DNA of 64,000 nucleotides from Roseovarius mucosus (GCF_002080415.1 NZ_CP020474.1:930001-994000); one strand, 5' to 3'; shown: positions 55,950 through 64,000, counted from the first letter of the stretch. Translations and numbers: made by a program. Notes: generated from the letters alone by a model not told the origin.

Positions 55950-56197
55950 CTTCGGTCCTTTGGTCCTGGGTTGGTCCTCAGCCACCATCACGGCGACAGC
56001 AGCAAGTCTTCACATAACGCCTAAAAAATGCCGCATTTGCTTAACCTTAGGTCACTTTTAGCTTATGCATTTGCTGCATAGCAGCATTGCTTATCAGGGG
56101 TATTGTGCACGCGCAGCAAAGGCGTATCTTACTCTCAACAAATGGCGAAACGAACCCCGCCGAACCTGAATACAATCAAATCCGCAAGGACCCGAAA
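55950..56197. other. Divergent promoter region of mrp and the DUF1127/sRNA locus
   Basis: 248 bp with an AT-rich centre (about 56000-56060) and a palindrome TGCTGC-ATA-GCAGCA (56072-56086). The rightward promoter of the DUF1127 gene should lie here; in Rhodobacter sphaeroides the equivalent promoter is RpoHI/RpoHII dependent. I could not place a convincing -35/-10 pair. Confidence 0.45.
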
Positions 56198-56425
56198 ATG
56201 CCGACGACGCTTAACACCAGCCGCTCCGCCACCGCCGTCCTCGGCGAAGACCTGAGCGCGGCTTTCTATGCTGCAATGCAGCGCTTTGTGAATTATCGCA
56301 CCTATCGCCGCACGGTCAATGAGCTGTCGCAACTGAGCGCGCATGACCTCGCCGATCTGGGCCTGCACCGTAGCGAAATCCGCCGCGTTGCGCATGAAAC
56401 AGTTTACGGCCACCGGTCGTACTAA
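56198..56425 (+). CDS. DUF1127 small protein (CcaF1-like), host gene of CcsR-like RNAs
   Basis: A 75-residue basic protein. The DUF1127 motif fills the C-terminal half: Arg/Tyr-rich NYRTYRRTVNELSQLSAHDL (about residues 32-51), then ADLGLHRSEIRRVAH. AAGGA precedes the ATG at the right distance. In R. sphaeroides the comparable small DUF1127 protein upstream of CcsR1-4 (CcaF1, RSP_6037) binds RNA and influences sRNA maturation. The same gene order here (5' DUF1127 gene, 3' CCTCCTCCC hairpins, then terminator) supports co-transcription. Confidence 0.9.
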   Translation: MPTTLNTSRSATAVLGEDLSAAFYAAMQRFVNYRTYRRTVNELSQLSAHDLADLGLHRSEIRRVAHETVYGHRSY

Positions 56426-56430
56426 AGGAT

Positions 56431-56508
56431 CAGATACCCCCCTCCTCCTCCCTGGGGTATCTGTTACGGTCACGGGCATCTTTCCTCCTCCCTGATGCTC
56501 GGGGCCGT
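56431..56508 (+). ncRNA. CcsR/cuckoo-type sRNA unit 1 (two anti-Shine-Dalgarno hairpins)
   Basis: First hairpin: stem CAGATACCCC/GGGGTATCTG (56431-56463) with a 13-base loop CCTCCTCCTCCCT. Second hairpin: inner stem GCATC/GATGC and outer ACGG/CCGT (56466-56508) with loop TTTCCTCCTCCCT. Both loops carry CCTCCTCCC, able to pair with ribosome binding sites. Two hairpins per unit with this loop is the hallmark of the CcsR/cuckoo family. Processing from the DUF1127 transcript is inferred. Confidence 0.85.
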
Positions 56509-56514
56509 CAAATC

Positions 56515-56621
56515 GGGACTGAACAAGTCCCTTCGTTTTGCGAATGGCCCTCTCCTCCTCCCTGGGCCGGACGTATAGGAAACGGCGGCACCCCTCCTCC
56601 TCCCTGGTGCCGCCGTTTTTT
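56515..56621 (+). ncRNA. CcsR/cuckoo-type sRNA unit 2
   Basis: A short hairpin GGGACT-GAACA-AGTCCC (56515-56531) is followed by GGCCC/GGGCC (56546-56568) with loop TCTCCTCCTCCCT, and by AACGGCGGCACC/GGTGCCGCCGTT (56581-56617) with loop CCTCCTCCTCCCT and a T-tract. The loops are nearly identical to those of unit 1 while the stems are unrelated, so the loop sequence, not ancestry of the stems, is what is conserved. Confidence 0.85.
56581..56621 (+). terminator. Rho-independent terminator of the DUF1127/CcsR-like transcript
   Basis: A perfect 12-bp stem followed by six T (56616-56621). The terminator loop itself is a CCTCCTCCC anti-Shine-Dalgarno loop. Confidence 0.93.
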
Positions 56622-56710
56622 ATTGCGCGGATGCAAGACAGGGCAAACTTTTCACTAGTCGCACGAACCGCCCCGCGCGGCTCACCCCTCCGGTAGCCGC
56701 ACGGCAAGGC

Positions 56711-56980
56711 TTAGTGCTGCACGCGCGCGCGCCCGCGCCGCATCGTGCCTGCCAGATAAGCCCGGCTCGCCTCTTGCAAGATCCCGACAAAGGCCCGCGC
56801 CGCGTCGCTTTCCGCCGCCACCGCTTCGGGGCAGTCCAACGCCGCGCGCGCCACTTGCGCCGTGACAGGCCCTTCAACCGAACACGCCCAGGTCAAAAAC
56901 CCGATCCGCGCCACTTGCTCGGCCTGACGCCCGATGGCCGGATCACGCTCCAGCCCATTCATGATTCTTAGGAAACTCAT
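56711..56980 (-). CDS. Small unknown protein under a cobalamin riboswitch
   Basis: An 89-residue protein starting at MSFLRIMNGLERDP; GGGGAGAAGAG is upstream. It looks soluble and helical, with the segments RQAEQVARIGFLTWACSVEG, ALDCPEAVAAESDAARAFVG and LQEASRAYLAGTMRRGRARV, and has two Cys. I do not recognise a family and it does not resemble known B12 transporters, CbtB, or cobalamin biosynthesis enzymes. Its leader (about 120 bp) follows directly on the cobalamin riboswitch and no other gene intervenes, so it should be made when cobalamin is scarce. Confidence 0.65.
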   Translation of the reverse strand: MSFLRIMNGLERDPAIGRQAEQVARIGFLTWACSVEGPVTAQVARAALDCPEAVAAESDAARAFVGILQEASRAYLAGTMRRGRARVQH

Positions 56981-57098
56981 TCTGCTCTTCTCCCCGACCG
57001 CACCCCGGGTCGGATGGGGCGAGAGCAGCAGGGGCCATGGCACGACAGAGACGAGGCGCGCACGCCCGCACCGCACCCCGCGATTCGACGATCCGCCA

Positions 57099-57280
57099 AG
57101 GCTGGTTTCCGGGCTTGGGCGGCAGGCCAAATGGCCCTCGCATCTCGGCACCTTCCCGGACAAATTGCCCAGTGGCCTATCGCCGAAATGCCCTCCCTTA
57201 CCGTTGCGGGGGCAGCGCCGGAGTTACACCGGCTTCCCAATTCTCCGCCCCAAAGGGCGGCACCCTGACAGGATCAGCCT
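57099..57280 (-). promoter_or_regulatory. Cobalamin (AdoCbl) riboswitch
   Basis: Read leftward, the conserved blocks occur in order: AGGCTG (P1 5' strand), GGGTGCCGCC, GGGAAGCCGGTG, the GCTGCCCCCGCAACGGTAAG block, the B12-box region GGCCACTGGG, CCGGGAAGGTG, and CCCAAGCCCGGAAACC, then CAGCCT (P1 3' strand, pairing with AGGCTG). This is the classical layout of the adenosylcobalamin riboswitch. It lies between the OsmC gene and the small ORF at 56711-56980, in the orientation of the latter. Confidence 0.93.
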
Positions 57281-57332
57281 AGCCGCGCAGGCCCCCGATC
57301 TGCAAGTCTGAAACCGACGCCGCCCGCACCGC

Positions 57333-57803
57333 TCACGCCAGAACGCGATACCGCGCCGCGTAGCTCACGGGAAAATTCACCGACCGCGCAATAAAGCAGA
57401 ACGCATGCACCTGCCCATGCAACGCATCAACCCGCCCAAGATCGGTTCCCGCCGGCACCGCAATCCGGGGCCGCAGCGTGGCGCGCAGAAACCGGCTGGC
57501 CCCGGTGCTATCCGTCTCACCCACCGCCAGCGGATCATCCTCATAGGCTTGCACGGCAATGCCCGCATCGCTCGCCAGATGCAAAAACCACAGCATGTGA
57601 CAGGCACTGAGCGCGGCAATCAGCATATCCTCGGGATTATGCAGACCGGGATTGCCGCCAAGCAGCGGGTCGTTCGAGCAGTGGATCACGGGCTTGCCCG
57701 GCGTCTCGACATTCCAGGTCCGGTCATAGCCCTTGTAATGCCGCGTCCCGTCGCCCCGGTTGCCGGTCCAGACGACGCGGGCAGTATAATCATGCTCCGT
57801 CAC
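57333..57803 (-). CDS. OsmC family protein
   Basis: A 156-residue OsmC/Ohr-type protein. The two redox Cys are in NPEDMLIAALSACHMLWF (about residue 68) and VHAFCFIARSVNFPVSYAA (about 137). The N-terminal strands include YDRTWNVETPGKPVIHCSND. Such proteins reduce organic hydroperoxides or handle thiols; a specific substrate is not inferable. It follows rseP by 18 bp but is not part of the usual rseP cluster. Confidence 0.9.
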   Translation of the reverse strand: MTEHDYTARVVWTGNRGDGTRHYKGYDRTWNVETPGKPVIHCSNDPLLGGNPGLHNPEDMLIAALSACHMLWFLHLASDAGIAVQAYEDDPLAVGETDSTGASRFLRATLRPRIAVPAGTDLGRVDALHGQVHAFCFIARSVNFPVSYAARYRVLA

Positions 57804-57821
57804 CTTGACCCCTCCCGCGCC

Positions 57822-59171
57822 TTAGGGGCAGAAAATATCGTTGAAGAGGGCGAACAGCATCAGCGACAAGATGAGCGTCAGACCAACAGTCATCAGCACC
57901 CGCAACGCCCGCTCGCTCGGCGGGCGGCCCGAAACGGCCTCATAGGCGTAAAACACCAGATGCCCGCCATCCAGCACCGGCACTGGAAAGAGATTAAGCA
58001 GACCAACCGCCGTTGACAGCACCGCAATGAACCAGATGAAGCTTTCCGCGCCTTGACTGGCCATAGCCCCAGAAACCTGCGCGATGCCAATCGGCCCGGA
58101 CATGTTGCAACTGCTGATCGCCCCGGTGATCATGTGATAAAGGCCCGACAGCGAACTTTGGATGATGTCGCCGGTCTGGCCGACCGCATCCCCCACCGCT
58201 TCAATCAGCCCAAGCCGCTCGGTCGCAGGCTCAAACGCCATGCCGCCCGCGATCCCGATTCGCCATTCGGTGCGAAACCCGCCCTCAGGCTGCGGTTCGT
58301 CCACCCGGCGCGGGGTAATCGTGACCTCGTGGCTTTCGTCGCCCTCGCGCCACACCGTCAGCGCCAGCGGTGCCCCGTTAGACCCCTCGACAACCACCTT
58401 CAGCTCTTCAAAGGCCACAATCGGCGTGCCATTGATCGCCGTAATCACATCGCCCGCTTCCAAATCCGCGGCAAAGGCCGCCGATTGCGGTGCCAGCCCG
58501 CTGATCAACGGCGGCATAAGCTGCGGGCCCATCGCCTCGATCTCGCGTCCCGCGCGCTCAACCGTGTAGCGCAACAGCGCCTCGCGCGGCAGCGCGTCGA
58601 TCATATCATCATAGACCTCGCCCGCCGCAACATCAGGCAGGGGCATACCCTCGACGCTCAGCACCCGGTCGCCCGGCTCTAGCGTGATCCCCTCAACCGG
58701 CAGCGGCTTCAATGCGCCCACGGTCAGCGGGTCGGCGGTCTTGCCCCCGGTCATCATTACAGCACTGAAAATAATGATCGACAGAATGAAATTGAACACC
58801 GGCCCCGCCGCCACGGTCGCCGTGCGCGCCCAAAGCGGGGCACCATGCATCGTCTGGCGCAGCCGTTCAGGCGGCAGCGCCGCCATCGCCGCGCCGTCCT
58901 TGCCGCTCGCAGCATCGGCATCACCCAGAAACTTGACGAACCCGCCAAAGGGCAAAGCCGCGATCTGCCAGCGCGTCCCATGCCGATCCATCCGCGAAAA
59001 CAGCACCGGACCAAATCCCAAAGAGAAAACTTCGGCCTTGATCCCTGACCAGCGTCCAACGATGTAATGGCCATATTCATGCACCGCCACGATCACGGAC
59101 AACGCCACAACAAAGGCCAACAGGGTCAGGAACAGATTGCCGAATTGCGGCAGAGAGGTCAGAATTTCCAC
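57822..59171 (-). CDS. rseP: RIP metalloprotease (site-2 protease)
   Basis: A 449-residue inner-membrane zinc protease. HEYGH (about residues 31-35) is the active-site motif. Two PDZ segments lie in the periplasmic middle (about 130-310), and the C-terminal VPVLDGGHLVFY (LDG motif) provides the third metal ligand. It cleaves anti-sigma factors and signal-peptide remnants within the membrane. It is the last gene of pyrH-frr-uppS-cdsA-dxr-rseP; bamA, usually next, is replaced here by an OsmC gene. Confidence 0.96.
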   Translation of the reverse strand: MEILTSLPQFGNLFLTLLAFVVALSVIVAVHEYGHYIVGRWSGIKAEVFSLGFGPVLFSRMDRHGTRWQIAALPFGGFVKFLGDADAASGKDGAAMAALPPERLRQTMHGAPLWARTATVAAGPVFNFILSIIIFSAVMMTGGKTADPLTVGALKPLPVEGITLEPGDRVLSVEGMPLPDVAAGEVYDDMIDALPREALLRYTVERAGREIEAMGPQLMPPLISGLAPQSAAFAADLEAGDVITAINGTPIVAFEELKVVVEGSNGAPLALTVWREGDESHEVTITPRRVDEPQPEGGFRTEWRIGIAGGMAFEPATERLGLIEAVGDAVGQTGDIIQSSLSGLYHMITGAISSCNMSGPIGIAQVSGAMASQGAESFIWFIAVLSTAVGLLNLFPVPVLDGGHLVFYAYEAVSGRPPSERALRVLMTVGLTLILSLMLFALFNDIFCP

Positions 59172-59174
59172 GCT

Positions 59175-60353
59175 TTATCCTTGGGTTCTTCGCTGAGAGA
59201 CGACCAGATCGGCCTGCTTCCTAGCCAGATGGTCCATATGCGCCACCACATCAAGGGTCATCTCGGAATTCCGCGCCTCTGGCGCATCCTGCAAGGCTGT
59301 CAAAACCTCCTCAACCACGATGTTCATATCGGTAAAGCTGATCCGCCCCGCGATAAAGTGATCCAGCGCCCGCTCCTTGGCCGCATTGAACACCGCCCCC
59401 GAAAGGCCGCGCGCCTGCATCACCTCGCGCGCCAGCCGCAGCGCGGGATAGCGCTCGGGGTCTGGCGGGCGAAATTCCAGCATGCCAATCGCCGCCAAAT
59501 CCAGCGCCTCCACCGGCAGCGCCTGTCGCTGCGGCCAGTTCAGCGCATAGCCAATGGCATGGCGCATATCCGGCGGCCCGACATGCGCCATAAGCGCACC
59601 ATCGCAGAACCCCACCAACGCATGCACCAGCGATTGCGGATGGATAAGCACCTCAATCTGATCGGGGGCAAAGCCAAAAAATTCGCGCGCCTCGATCATC
59701 TCCATCGCCTTGTTGAACATCGAGGCGGAATCAATGGTGATCCTCTGCCCCATGGCCCAATTGGGATGGCTCGACGCCTCAGCCACGGTGGCCCCCGCCA
59801 GCCGCTCCAGCGGCCAATCGCGAAAGGCCCCGCCCGAAGCGGTGATGATCACCCGGCTGACAGCGGCCGCATCCTCACCCACAAGCGCCTGAAATATCGC
59901 GGAATGTTCGCTATCCACGGGCAGAATATTGGCACGGTTGGCACGCGCGGTGCGCATCATCAGCGCCCCCGCCGTCACCAGCGATTCCTTGTTGGCCAAG
60001 GCCAGCGTCGCGCCCTGCTCCAGCGCCGCCAAACCGGGCGCCAGCCCTGCGGCCCCAACGATCGCCGACATCACCCATTGCGCCGGTCGGCTGGCCGCCT
60101 CATTCAACGCCGCCTTGCCCGCCGCCGCCTCAACCTTGCTCCCCTTGAGCGCCTCGCGCAGCGACACCAGCAGATCGTCATGCGCCGTCACCGCCACCTC
60201 GGCCCCGAGGTCTATGGCGTCGCGCGCCAGCTTGTCGATGTGATGCCCCCCCGTCAGCGCCACCACCTGATAGGCCCCCGGCGCGCGCCGGATCAGGTCA
60301 ATCGTATTCTGCCCGACAGAGCCGGTCGCCCCTAAAATGGAAATTCGTTTCAT
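59175..60353 (-). CDS. dxr: 1-deoxy-D-xylulose 5-phosphate reductoisomerase
   Basis: A 392-residue Dxr, the second enzyme of the MEP isoprenoid pathway, NADPH dependent. The start MKRISILGATGSVGQNT overlaps the cdsA stop (ATGA) and gives the Rossmann motif GATGSVG at residues 8-14. ANKESLVTAG (near 121), PVDSEHSAIFQ and NWAMGQRITIDSASMFNKAM cover the metal and substrate site. It feeds UppS, encoded two genes upstream. Confidence 0.97.
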   Translation of the reverse strand: MKRISILGATGSVGQNTIDLIRRAPGAYQVVALTGGHHIDKLARDAIDLGAEVAVTAHDDLLVSLREALKGSKVEAAAGKAALNEAASRPAQWVMSAIVGAAGLAPGLAALEQGATLALANKESLVTAGALMMRTARANRANILPVDSEHSAIFQALVGEDAAAVSRVIITASGGAFRDWPLERLAGATVAEASSHPNWAMGQRITIDSASMFNKAMEMIEAREFFGFAPDQIEVLIHPQSLVHALVGFCDGALMAHVGPPDMRHAIGYALNWPQRQALPVEALDLAAIGMLEFRPPDPERYPALRLAREVMQARGLSGAVFNAAKERALDHFIAGRISFTDMNIVVEEVLTALQDAPEARNSEMTLDVVAHMDHLARKQADLVVSQRRTQG

Positions 60354-61129
60354 GCCACCCCCGGCAAGAGGCCCAGCGCCCACATGATCACCACGACCAA
60401 CGCCGCGCCCAGCATCGCATCAAACCGGTCCAGCACGCCGCCGTGACCGGGAATAAGGTTGGAACTGTCCTTGATCCCGCGCAACCGCTTGACCGCACTT
60501 TCTGCAATATCGCCCATCTGCCCGGCAAACCCCACCAGCACTGACAGCGGCACCAGCGCAAGCCCCGCCCCGGTCGGCGCGGCGAATATCGCCCCGATCA
60601 CCGCCGCACCAACCCAGCCCGCAATCGTGCCTGACCATGTTTTCTTGGGGCTGATGCGCGGCCAGAACTTGGGCCCGCCCAGCATGCGCCCGGCAAAATA
60701 GCCCGCAACGTCAGAGATCACCACCACCGCCACCAGCCATAACACCCAGATCAGCCCCGCCTCGGCGCGCAGCGTGCCCATGGCGTAGCACCCCAACAGG
60801 GCCCAAATCGCAAGCGCAAAGAACGGCCCGCGTTCGCGCTCGACCGAACTTGCGGCAACCACGACCGCAGCCAAAAGGATCGGCAACACCATGATCCCCG
60901 GCAACCACAGCGCCAGTGCCACCGCCACAGCCGCCAGCACGCCCGAGCGCAGCGCGTCAGGGGCCGCGAACATGCGCGCCGCTTCCCAGATCATCGCGCC
61001 CGCCAGCACACAGACCAGCGCGGCAAAGGGCAGACCGCCCAACCAGATTTCAATCGCGCCCACAACGATCAGCAAGATACCCGACACAAGGCGCGGCCAC
61101 AGGTCCGCCCAGCGCGCCGCCCCGCTCAT
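60350..61129 (-). CDS. cdsA: Phosphatidate cytidylyltransferase
   Basis: A 259-residue multi-pass inner-membrane enzyme that makes CDP-diacylglycerol. Most of the chain is hydrophobic helices. The family region SDVAGYFAGRMLGGPKF and KKTWSGTIAGW precede the C-terminal signature SNLIPGHGGVLDRFDAML. Both ends overlap neighbours by 4 bp, so translation is coupled to uppS and dxr. Confidence 0.96.
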   Translation of the reverse strand: MSGAARWADLWPRLVSGILLIVVGAIEIWLGGLPFAALVCVLAGAMIWEAARMFAAPDALRSGVLAAVAVALALWLPGIMVLPILLAAVVVAASSVERERGPFFALAIWALLGCYAMGTLRAEAGLIWVLWLVAVVVISDVAGYFAGRMLGGPKFWPRISPKKTWSGTIAGWVGAAVIGAIFAAPTGAGLALVPLSVLVGFAGQMGDIAESAVKRLRGIKDSSNLIPGHGGVLDRFDAMLGAALVVVIMWALGLLPGVA

Positions 61130-61869
61130 GCAGGCACAGCCCCAAAGCGGCGATCCCGCGCGCCATATTGCGCCAGCAACCGGGCGAACACATCCGGCGT
61201 GAAATCTGGCCAGAGCGTGTCGATGAATTCATATTCCGCATAGGCCGATTGCCACAGCAGGAAATTGGAAATCCGCGCCTCGCCGCTGGTCCGGATCACC
61301 AGATCAGGATCAGGCAGCACGCAGGTATCCAAGTAGCGGGGCAAGGTTTCCTCGTCGACATCCTCGGGGCGCAACCGCCCTTCGGCCACATCAATCGCCA
61401 ACCGCTTGGTGGCGCGCGAAACCTCATCGCGCCCCCCGTAATTCAGCGCGATGGTCAGGTTGGTGCCCGTGCAATGCGCGGTCATCGCCTCGGCCTCATC
61501 CATCAGCCCGCGCAGCTTGGCATCCAGCCGGGGCCGGTCGCCGATGAAACGCACCTGCACATTCTCGCGCACGAATTCCTGCATTTCCTTCATGATGTAG
61601 CGACGAAAGAGGCTCATCAGCCCCGCCACCTCGGTCTGGGTCCGTTTCCAGTTCTCGGTGGAAAAGGCAAATATCGTCAGATACTTGACGCCCAAACCGG
61701 GGCAGGATTGCACGATCTCGCGCACCCGGCGTGCACCGGCATGATGACCAAAGAGACGCGGCCGCCCACGCTTTTGCGCCCAGCGCCCGTTGCCATCCAT
61801 AATGATCGCCACATGGCGCGGCCCCTCGGCCGGCGCGGATATTCCTGCCATGGGCGCGCTTTTTGCCAT
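61126..61869 (-). CDS. uppS: Undecaprenyl diphosphate synthase
   Basis: A 247-residue cis-prenyltransferase that makes the C55 carrier for peptidoglycan and polysaccharides. VAIIMDGNGRWAQKRG (residues 20-35) with the catalytic Asp, the FAFSTENWKR block (about 68-77) and the C-terminal RTSGEARISNFLLWQSAYAE are all present. It starts one base inside the frr stop and overlaps cdsA by 4 bp. Confidence 0.97.
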   Translation of the reverse strand: MAKSAPMAGISAPAEGPRHVAIIMDGNGRWAQKRGRPRLFGHHAGARRVREIVQSCPGLGVKYLTIFAFSTENWKRTQTEVAGLMSLFRRYIMKEMQEFVRENVQVRFIGDRPRLDAKLRGLMDEAEAMTAHCTGTNLTIALNYGGRDEVSRATKRLAIDVAEGRLRPEDVDEETLPRYLDTCVLPDPDLVIRTSGEARISNFLLWQSAYAEYEFIDTLWPDFTPDVFARLLAQYGARDRRFGAVPA

Positions 61870-62432
61870 CAGACCTGCATGATCTCCGCTTGCTTACCCT
61901 CCAGCAATTCATCGACATGCTTGATGAAACGGTCGGTCAGAGATTGCACCTCGGATTCCCAGAATTTCTGATCATCCTCCGACATGCCATCGCCTTTGGC
62001 CTTCTTGATCTGATCCATCCCGTCGCGGCGCACATTGCGCACAGCAACCCGGGCGTGTTCGGCATATTGCGCGGCGACCTTGGTCAATTCCTTGCGCCGC
62101 TGTTCGTTCAGCTCAGGAATCGGCAGCATGATAATGGTGCCGTTAAGCTGCGGATTGATGCCCAAACCACTCTCGCGAATGGCTTTTTCCACCTTACCGA
62201 CAAGGCCCTTGTCCCAGACATTGACCGTCACCATGCGCGGTTCGGGCACGTTGACCGTGCCCACCTGATTGATCGGGGTTTTCTGGCCATAGGCATCGAC
62301 CATGATCGGCTCCAGCATCGAGGCCGAGGCGCGACCGGTGCGCAACGAGGCAAACTCGGTTTTGAGCGCGCCAATCGCACCCTCCATCCGGCGCTCCAGA
62401 TCACCTGTGTCGATTTCGATATCATCCGCCAT
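61869..62432 (-). CDS. frr: Ribosome recycling factor
   Basis: A 187-residue RRF of normal length with the signature [20 protein letters not shown] (about residues 28-47) and the C-terminal helical domain. It splits post-termination ribosomes with EF-G. It lies between pyrH (48 bp upstream) and uppS. Confidence 0.97.
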   Translation of the reverse strand: MADDIEIDTGDLERRMEGAIGALKTEFASLRTGRASASMLEPIMVDAYGQKTPINQVGTVNVPEPRMVTVNVWDKGLVGKVEKAIRESGLGINPQLNGTIIMLPIPELNEQRRKELTKVAAQYAEHARVAVRNVRRDGMDQIKKAKGDGMSEDDQKFWESEVQSLTDRFIKHVDELLEGKQAEIMQV

Positions 62433-62480
62433 ATTGTCTTGGTCCTTCTTGCGGCTCTTGCGTCTAAGCCTTGTTTTGCC

Positions 62481-63206
62481 TCAACCGTGCACGGTTGTAT
62501 AGGTGCCCTCACCGGCCAGAATGCCCTTGAACCCGCCCGGTTCGTCAAGCGAGAAGACGATAATCGGCAAGTTATTGTCCCGCGCCAGCGCAATCGCCGA
62601 GGCATCCATCACCCCCAGATGCTGCGCCAGCACCTCGTCATAGGTCACACGCTCGAACCGCTTGGCATCCGGATATTTGATCGGGTCCTTGTCATAGACC
62701 CCATCCACCTTGGTCCCCTTAAAGATCGCCTCACAGGCCATTTCATTGGCCCGCAGCGTTGCCGCCGTATCGGTGGTGAAATAGGGGTTGCCGGTTCCAG
62801 CGGCAAAAATGCACACGCGCTTTTTCTCCAGATGCCGCACGGCACGGCGGCGGATATAGGGCTCTGCCACCTCATCCATGCGAATGGCGCTGATCACCCG
62901 GCAAAACACGCCCATTTTCTCCAGCGCGCTCTGCATGGCCAGCGCGTTCATCACTGTGGCCAGCATGCCCATGTAATCCGCTGTCGTGCGCTCCATCCCC
63001 TGAGCGCTGCCTTGCAAGCCGCGAAAAATGTTACCGCCGCCAATCACCATGCAGATCTCAACCCCCAGATCATGCACAATCTTGACCTCGCGCGCGATCC
63101 GCTCAACCGTTGGGGGATGCAACCCATAGCCCAGATCCCCCATCAGCGCCTCCCCGGAAATCTTGAGCATCACACGGGTGAATTTGGCTCTCTCCGGGGT
63201 GGTCAT
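62481..63206 (-). CDS. pyrH: Uridylate kinase
   Basis: A 241-residue UMP kinase. The start is at [20 protein letters not shown], with GGAG seven bases upstream; longer frames lack support. [19 protein letters not shown] (about 53-63) and the [16 protein letters not shown] block (about 137-152) are conserved. It phosphorylates UMP for pyrimidine nucleotide supply. First gene of the leftward cluster, divergent from miaA. Confidence 0.97.
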   Translation of the reverse strand: MTTPERAKFTRVMLKISGEALMGDLGYGLHPPTVERIAREVKIVHDLGVEICMVIGGGNIFRGLQGSAQGMERTTADYMGMLATVMNALAMQSALEKMGVFCRVISAIRMDEVAEPYIRRRAVRHLEKKRVCIFAAGTGNPYFTTDTAATLRANEMACEAIFKGTKVDGVYDKDPIKYPDAKRFERVTYDEVLAQHLGVMDASAIALARDNNLPIIVFSLDEPGGFKGILAGEGTYTTVHG

Positions 63207-63347
63207 CGGCATTCTCCGTTCGGTCGTGTCAATCTCGCGCAAAATGTCGCAAATGCCGCCCATGTGCAATCGCTGATCACCCCGTTTCGCGGGGAAAAGG
63301 CGGCAAACCGCCTCGCCAAACCGCGCGATTGGCGCTAACCGGGGCCT

Positions 63348-64000
63348 ATGAGCCTGCCCGTTGAGATCCACCCTGACCGTCCCGTCTTGATCGCTGGCCC
63401 CACCGCCAGCGGCAAATCGGCGCTCGCGATGCATATCGCGCGCAGCCAAGGTGGCGTCATCGTCAACGCCGACGCCCTGCAAGTCTATGGAAACTGGCGC
63501 ATTCTCAGCGCAAGACCCAGCGCCGAGGACACAGCAACCGTTCCCCACCGCCTGTACGGGCATATCGGCGCGCAGGCCGACTATTCCACCGGCCATTGGC
63601 TGCGCGAGGTGGCAGCAATCCTCCAGACGCCGGTACGCGCGATCATCATCGGCGGCACCGGCCTCTATTTCAGCGCGTTGACCGAAGGTCTGGCCGAGAT
63701 TCCCCCAACCCCACCCGCTTTGCGCGCCGAGGCCGATCACGTCATGGCCACACAAGGGCTATCCACACTCCTTGCCGCCCTTGATCCCACGACCCTTGCG
63801 CGCATCGACACCCGCAACCCCATGCGCGTCCAGCGCGCGTGGGAGGTGCAGCGCGCCACAGGTCGCGGGCTGGCCGCATGGCAGGATGACACGCCGCCGC
63901 CCCTTCTGCCACTCACCGCCTGCACCCCGCTTTTGATCACCGCCAACAAGGATTGGTTAAATGCCCGCATCGCCCGCCGCTTTGACGCCATGCTCGCCGC
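63348..64000 (+). CDS. miaA: tRNA dimethylallyltransferase, N-terminal part (runs off window)
   Basis: 217 codons are open to the window edge. The N-terminus has the P-loop [13 protein letters not shown] (about residues 15-27), then [20 protein letters not shown] with the conserved Asp, and [16 protein letters not shown] (about 99-114). MiaA adds the dimethylallyl group to A37 of tRNAs reading UNN codons, the substrate made available to MiaB (25913-27235). The C-terminal third lies outside the window. Confidence 0.95.
   Translation, partial: MSLPVEIHPDRPVLIAGPTASGKSALAMHIARSQGGVIVNADALQVYGNWRILSARPSAEDTATVPHRLYGHIGAQADYSTGHWLREVAAILQTPVRAIIIGGTGLYFSALTEGLAEIPPTPPALRAEADHVMATQGLSTLLAALDPTTLARIDTRNPMRVQRAWEVQRATGRGLAAWQDDTPPPLLPLTACTPLLITANKDWLNARIARRFDAMLA

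Noticed and set aside
56431..56621. Regularly recurring CCTCCTCCCTGG motif considered as a short CRISPR-like or tandem repeat array
   Set aside because: The motif is only 12-13 bases, spacing is irregular, and every copy is the loop of a hairpin with a different stem, which fits CcsR-type RNAs and not CRISPR.
62481..63755. Long upstream extension of pyrH (424 codons)
   Set aside because: The extension has no kinase-family similarity, runs antisense through miaA, and a proper ribosome binding site precedes the 241-residue start.

Overview
The window is a high-GC, densely packed chromosomal segment of an alphaproteobacterium, most likely a member of the Rhodobacterales (Roseobacter group). The indicators are a SAM/SAH riboswitch in front of metK, a class so far associated with Rhodobacterales; a DUF1127 gene followed by CCTCCTCCC-loop small RNAs of the CcsR/'cuckoo' type known from Rhodobacter; the hom-glpX-recJ and soxBDAG arrangements; and the miaB-phoH-ybeY-corC-lnt-metK-trmB cluster. 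No insertion sequence, prophage, CRISPR array or rRNA was seen. Species assignment is not possible from the sequence alone.

Layout. 0-8.5 kb: partial MFS transporter, a large AsmA/YhdP-like protein with queA, a peroxiredoxin with a ferritin-like protein, and an M23 peptidase overlapping a bactofilin gene. 8.6-17.2 kb: a type I secretion operon (TolC-like lipoprotein, ABC exporter, HlyD adaptor) directly downstream of its probable substrate, a 1256-residue Ig-like repeat surface protein. 17.5-27.2 kb: argE, then a leftward housekeeping cluster (miaB, phoH, ybeY, corC, lnt, metK, trmB) interrupted by two small envelope proteins that share a Trp/Cys/His module. 27.3-36.7 kb: a putative glycosyltransferase, an RTX repeat protein, fabB-fabI, hlyU-like, rpoD and dnaG. 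36.8-43.4 kb: heterotetrameric sarcosine oxidase soxBDAG and a Glu/Leu/Phe/Val dehydrogenase. 43.7-46.6 kb: three Flp pilus TadG/TadE-type genes. 46.6-53.7 kb: a membrane protein, pirin, TetR regulator, lipoprotein, hom, glpX and recJ. 53.8-57.8 kb: tRNA-Glu, a fragment resembling the C-terminus of error-prone polymerase DnaE2, a lipoprotein, mrp, the DUF1127/CcsR-like RNA locus, and a cobalamin riboswitch controlling a small protein of unknown function. 57.8-64 kb: pyrH-frr-uppS-cdsA-dxr-rseP and the start of miaA.

How genes work together. The adhesin and its T1SS form one export module. uppS, cdsA, dxr and rseP serve envelope lipid and isoprenoid synthesis, while lnt, the M23 peptidase and the bactofilin serve lipoprotein maturation and cell-wall shaping. 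soxBDAG oxidises sarcosine with folate-linked one-carbon transfer, and the adjacent dehydrogenase handles amino-acid nitrogen. miaA/miaB, queA, trmB and tRNA-Glu are tRNA-related. The most interesting non-coding elements are the CcsR-like hairpin array (56431-56621), the cobalamin riboswitch (57099-57280) in front of an orphan small ORF, and the SAM/SAH riboswitch (20650-20694).
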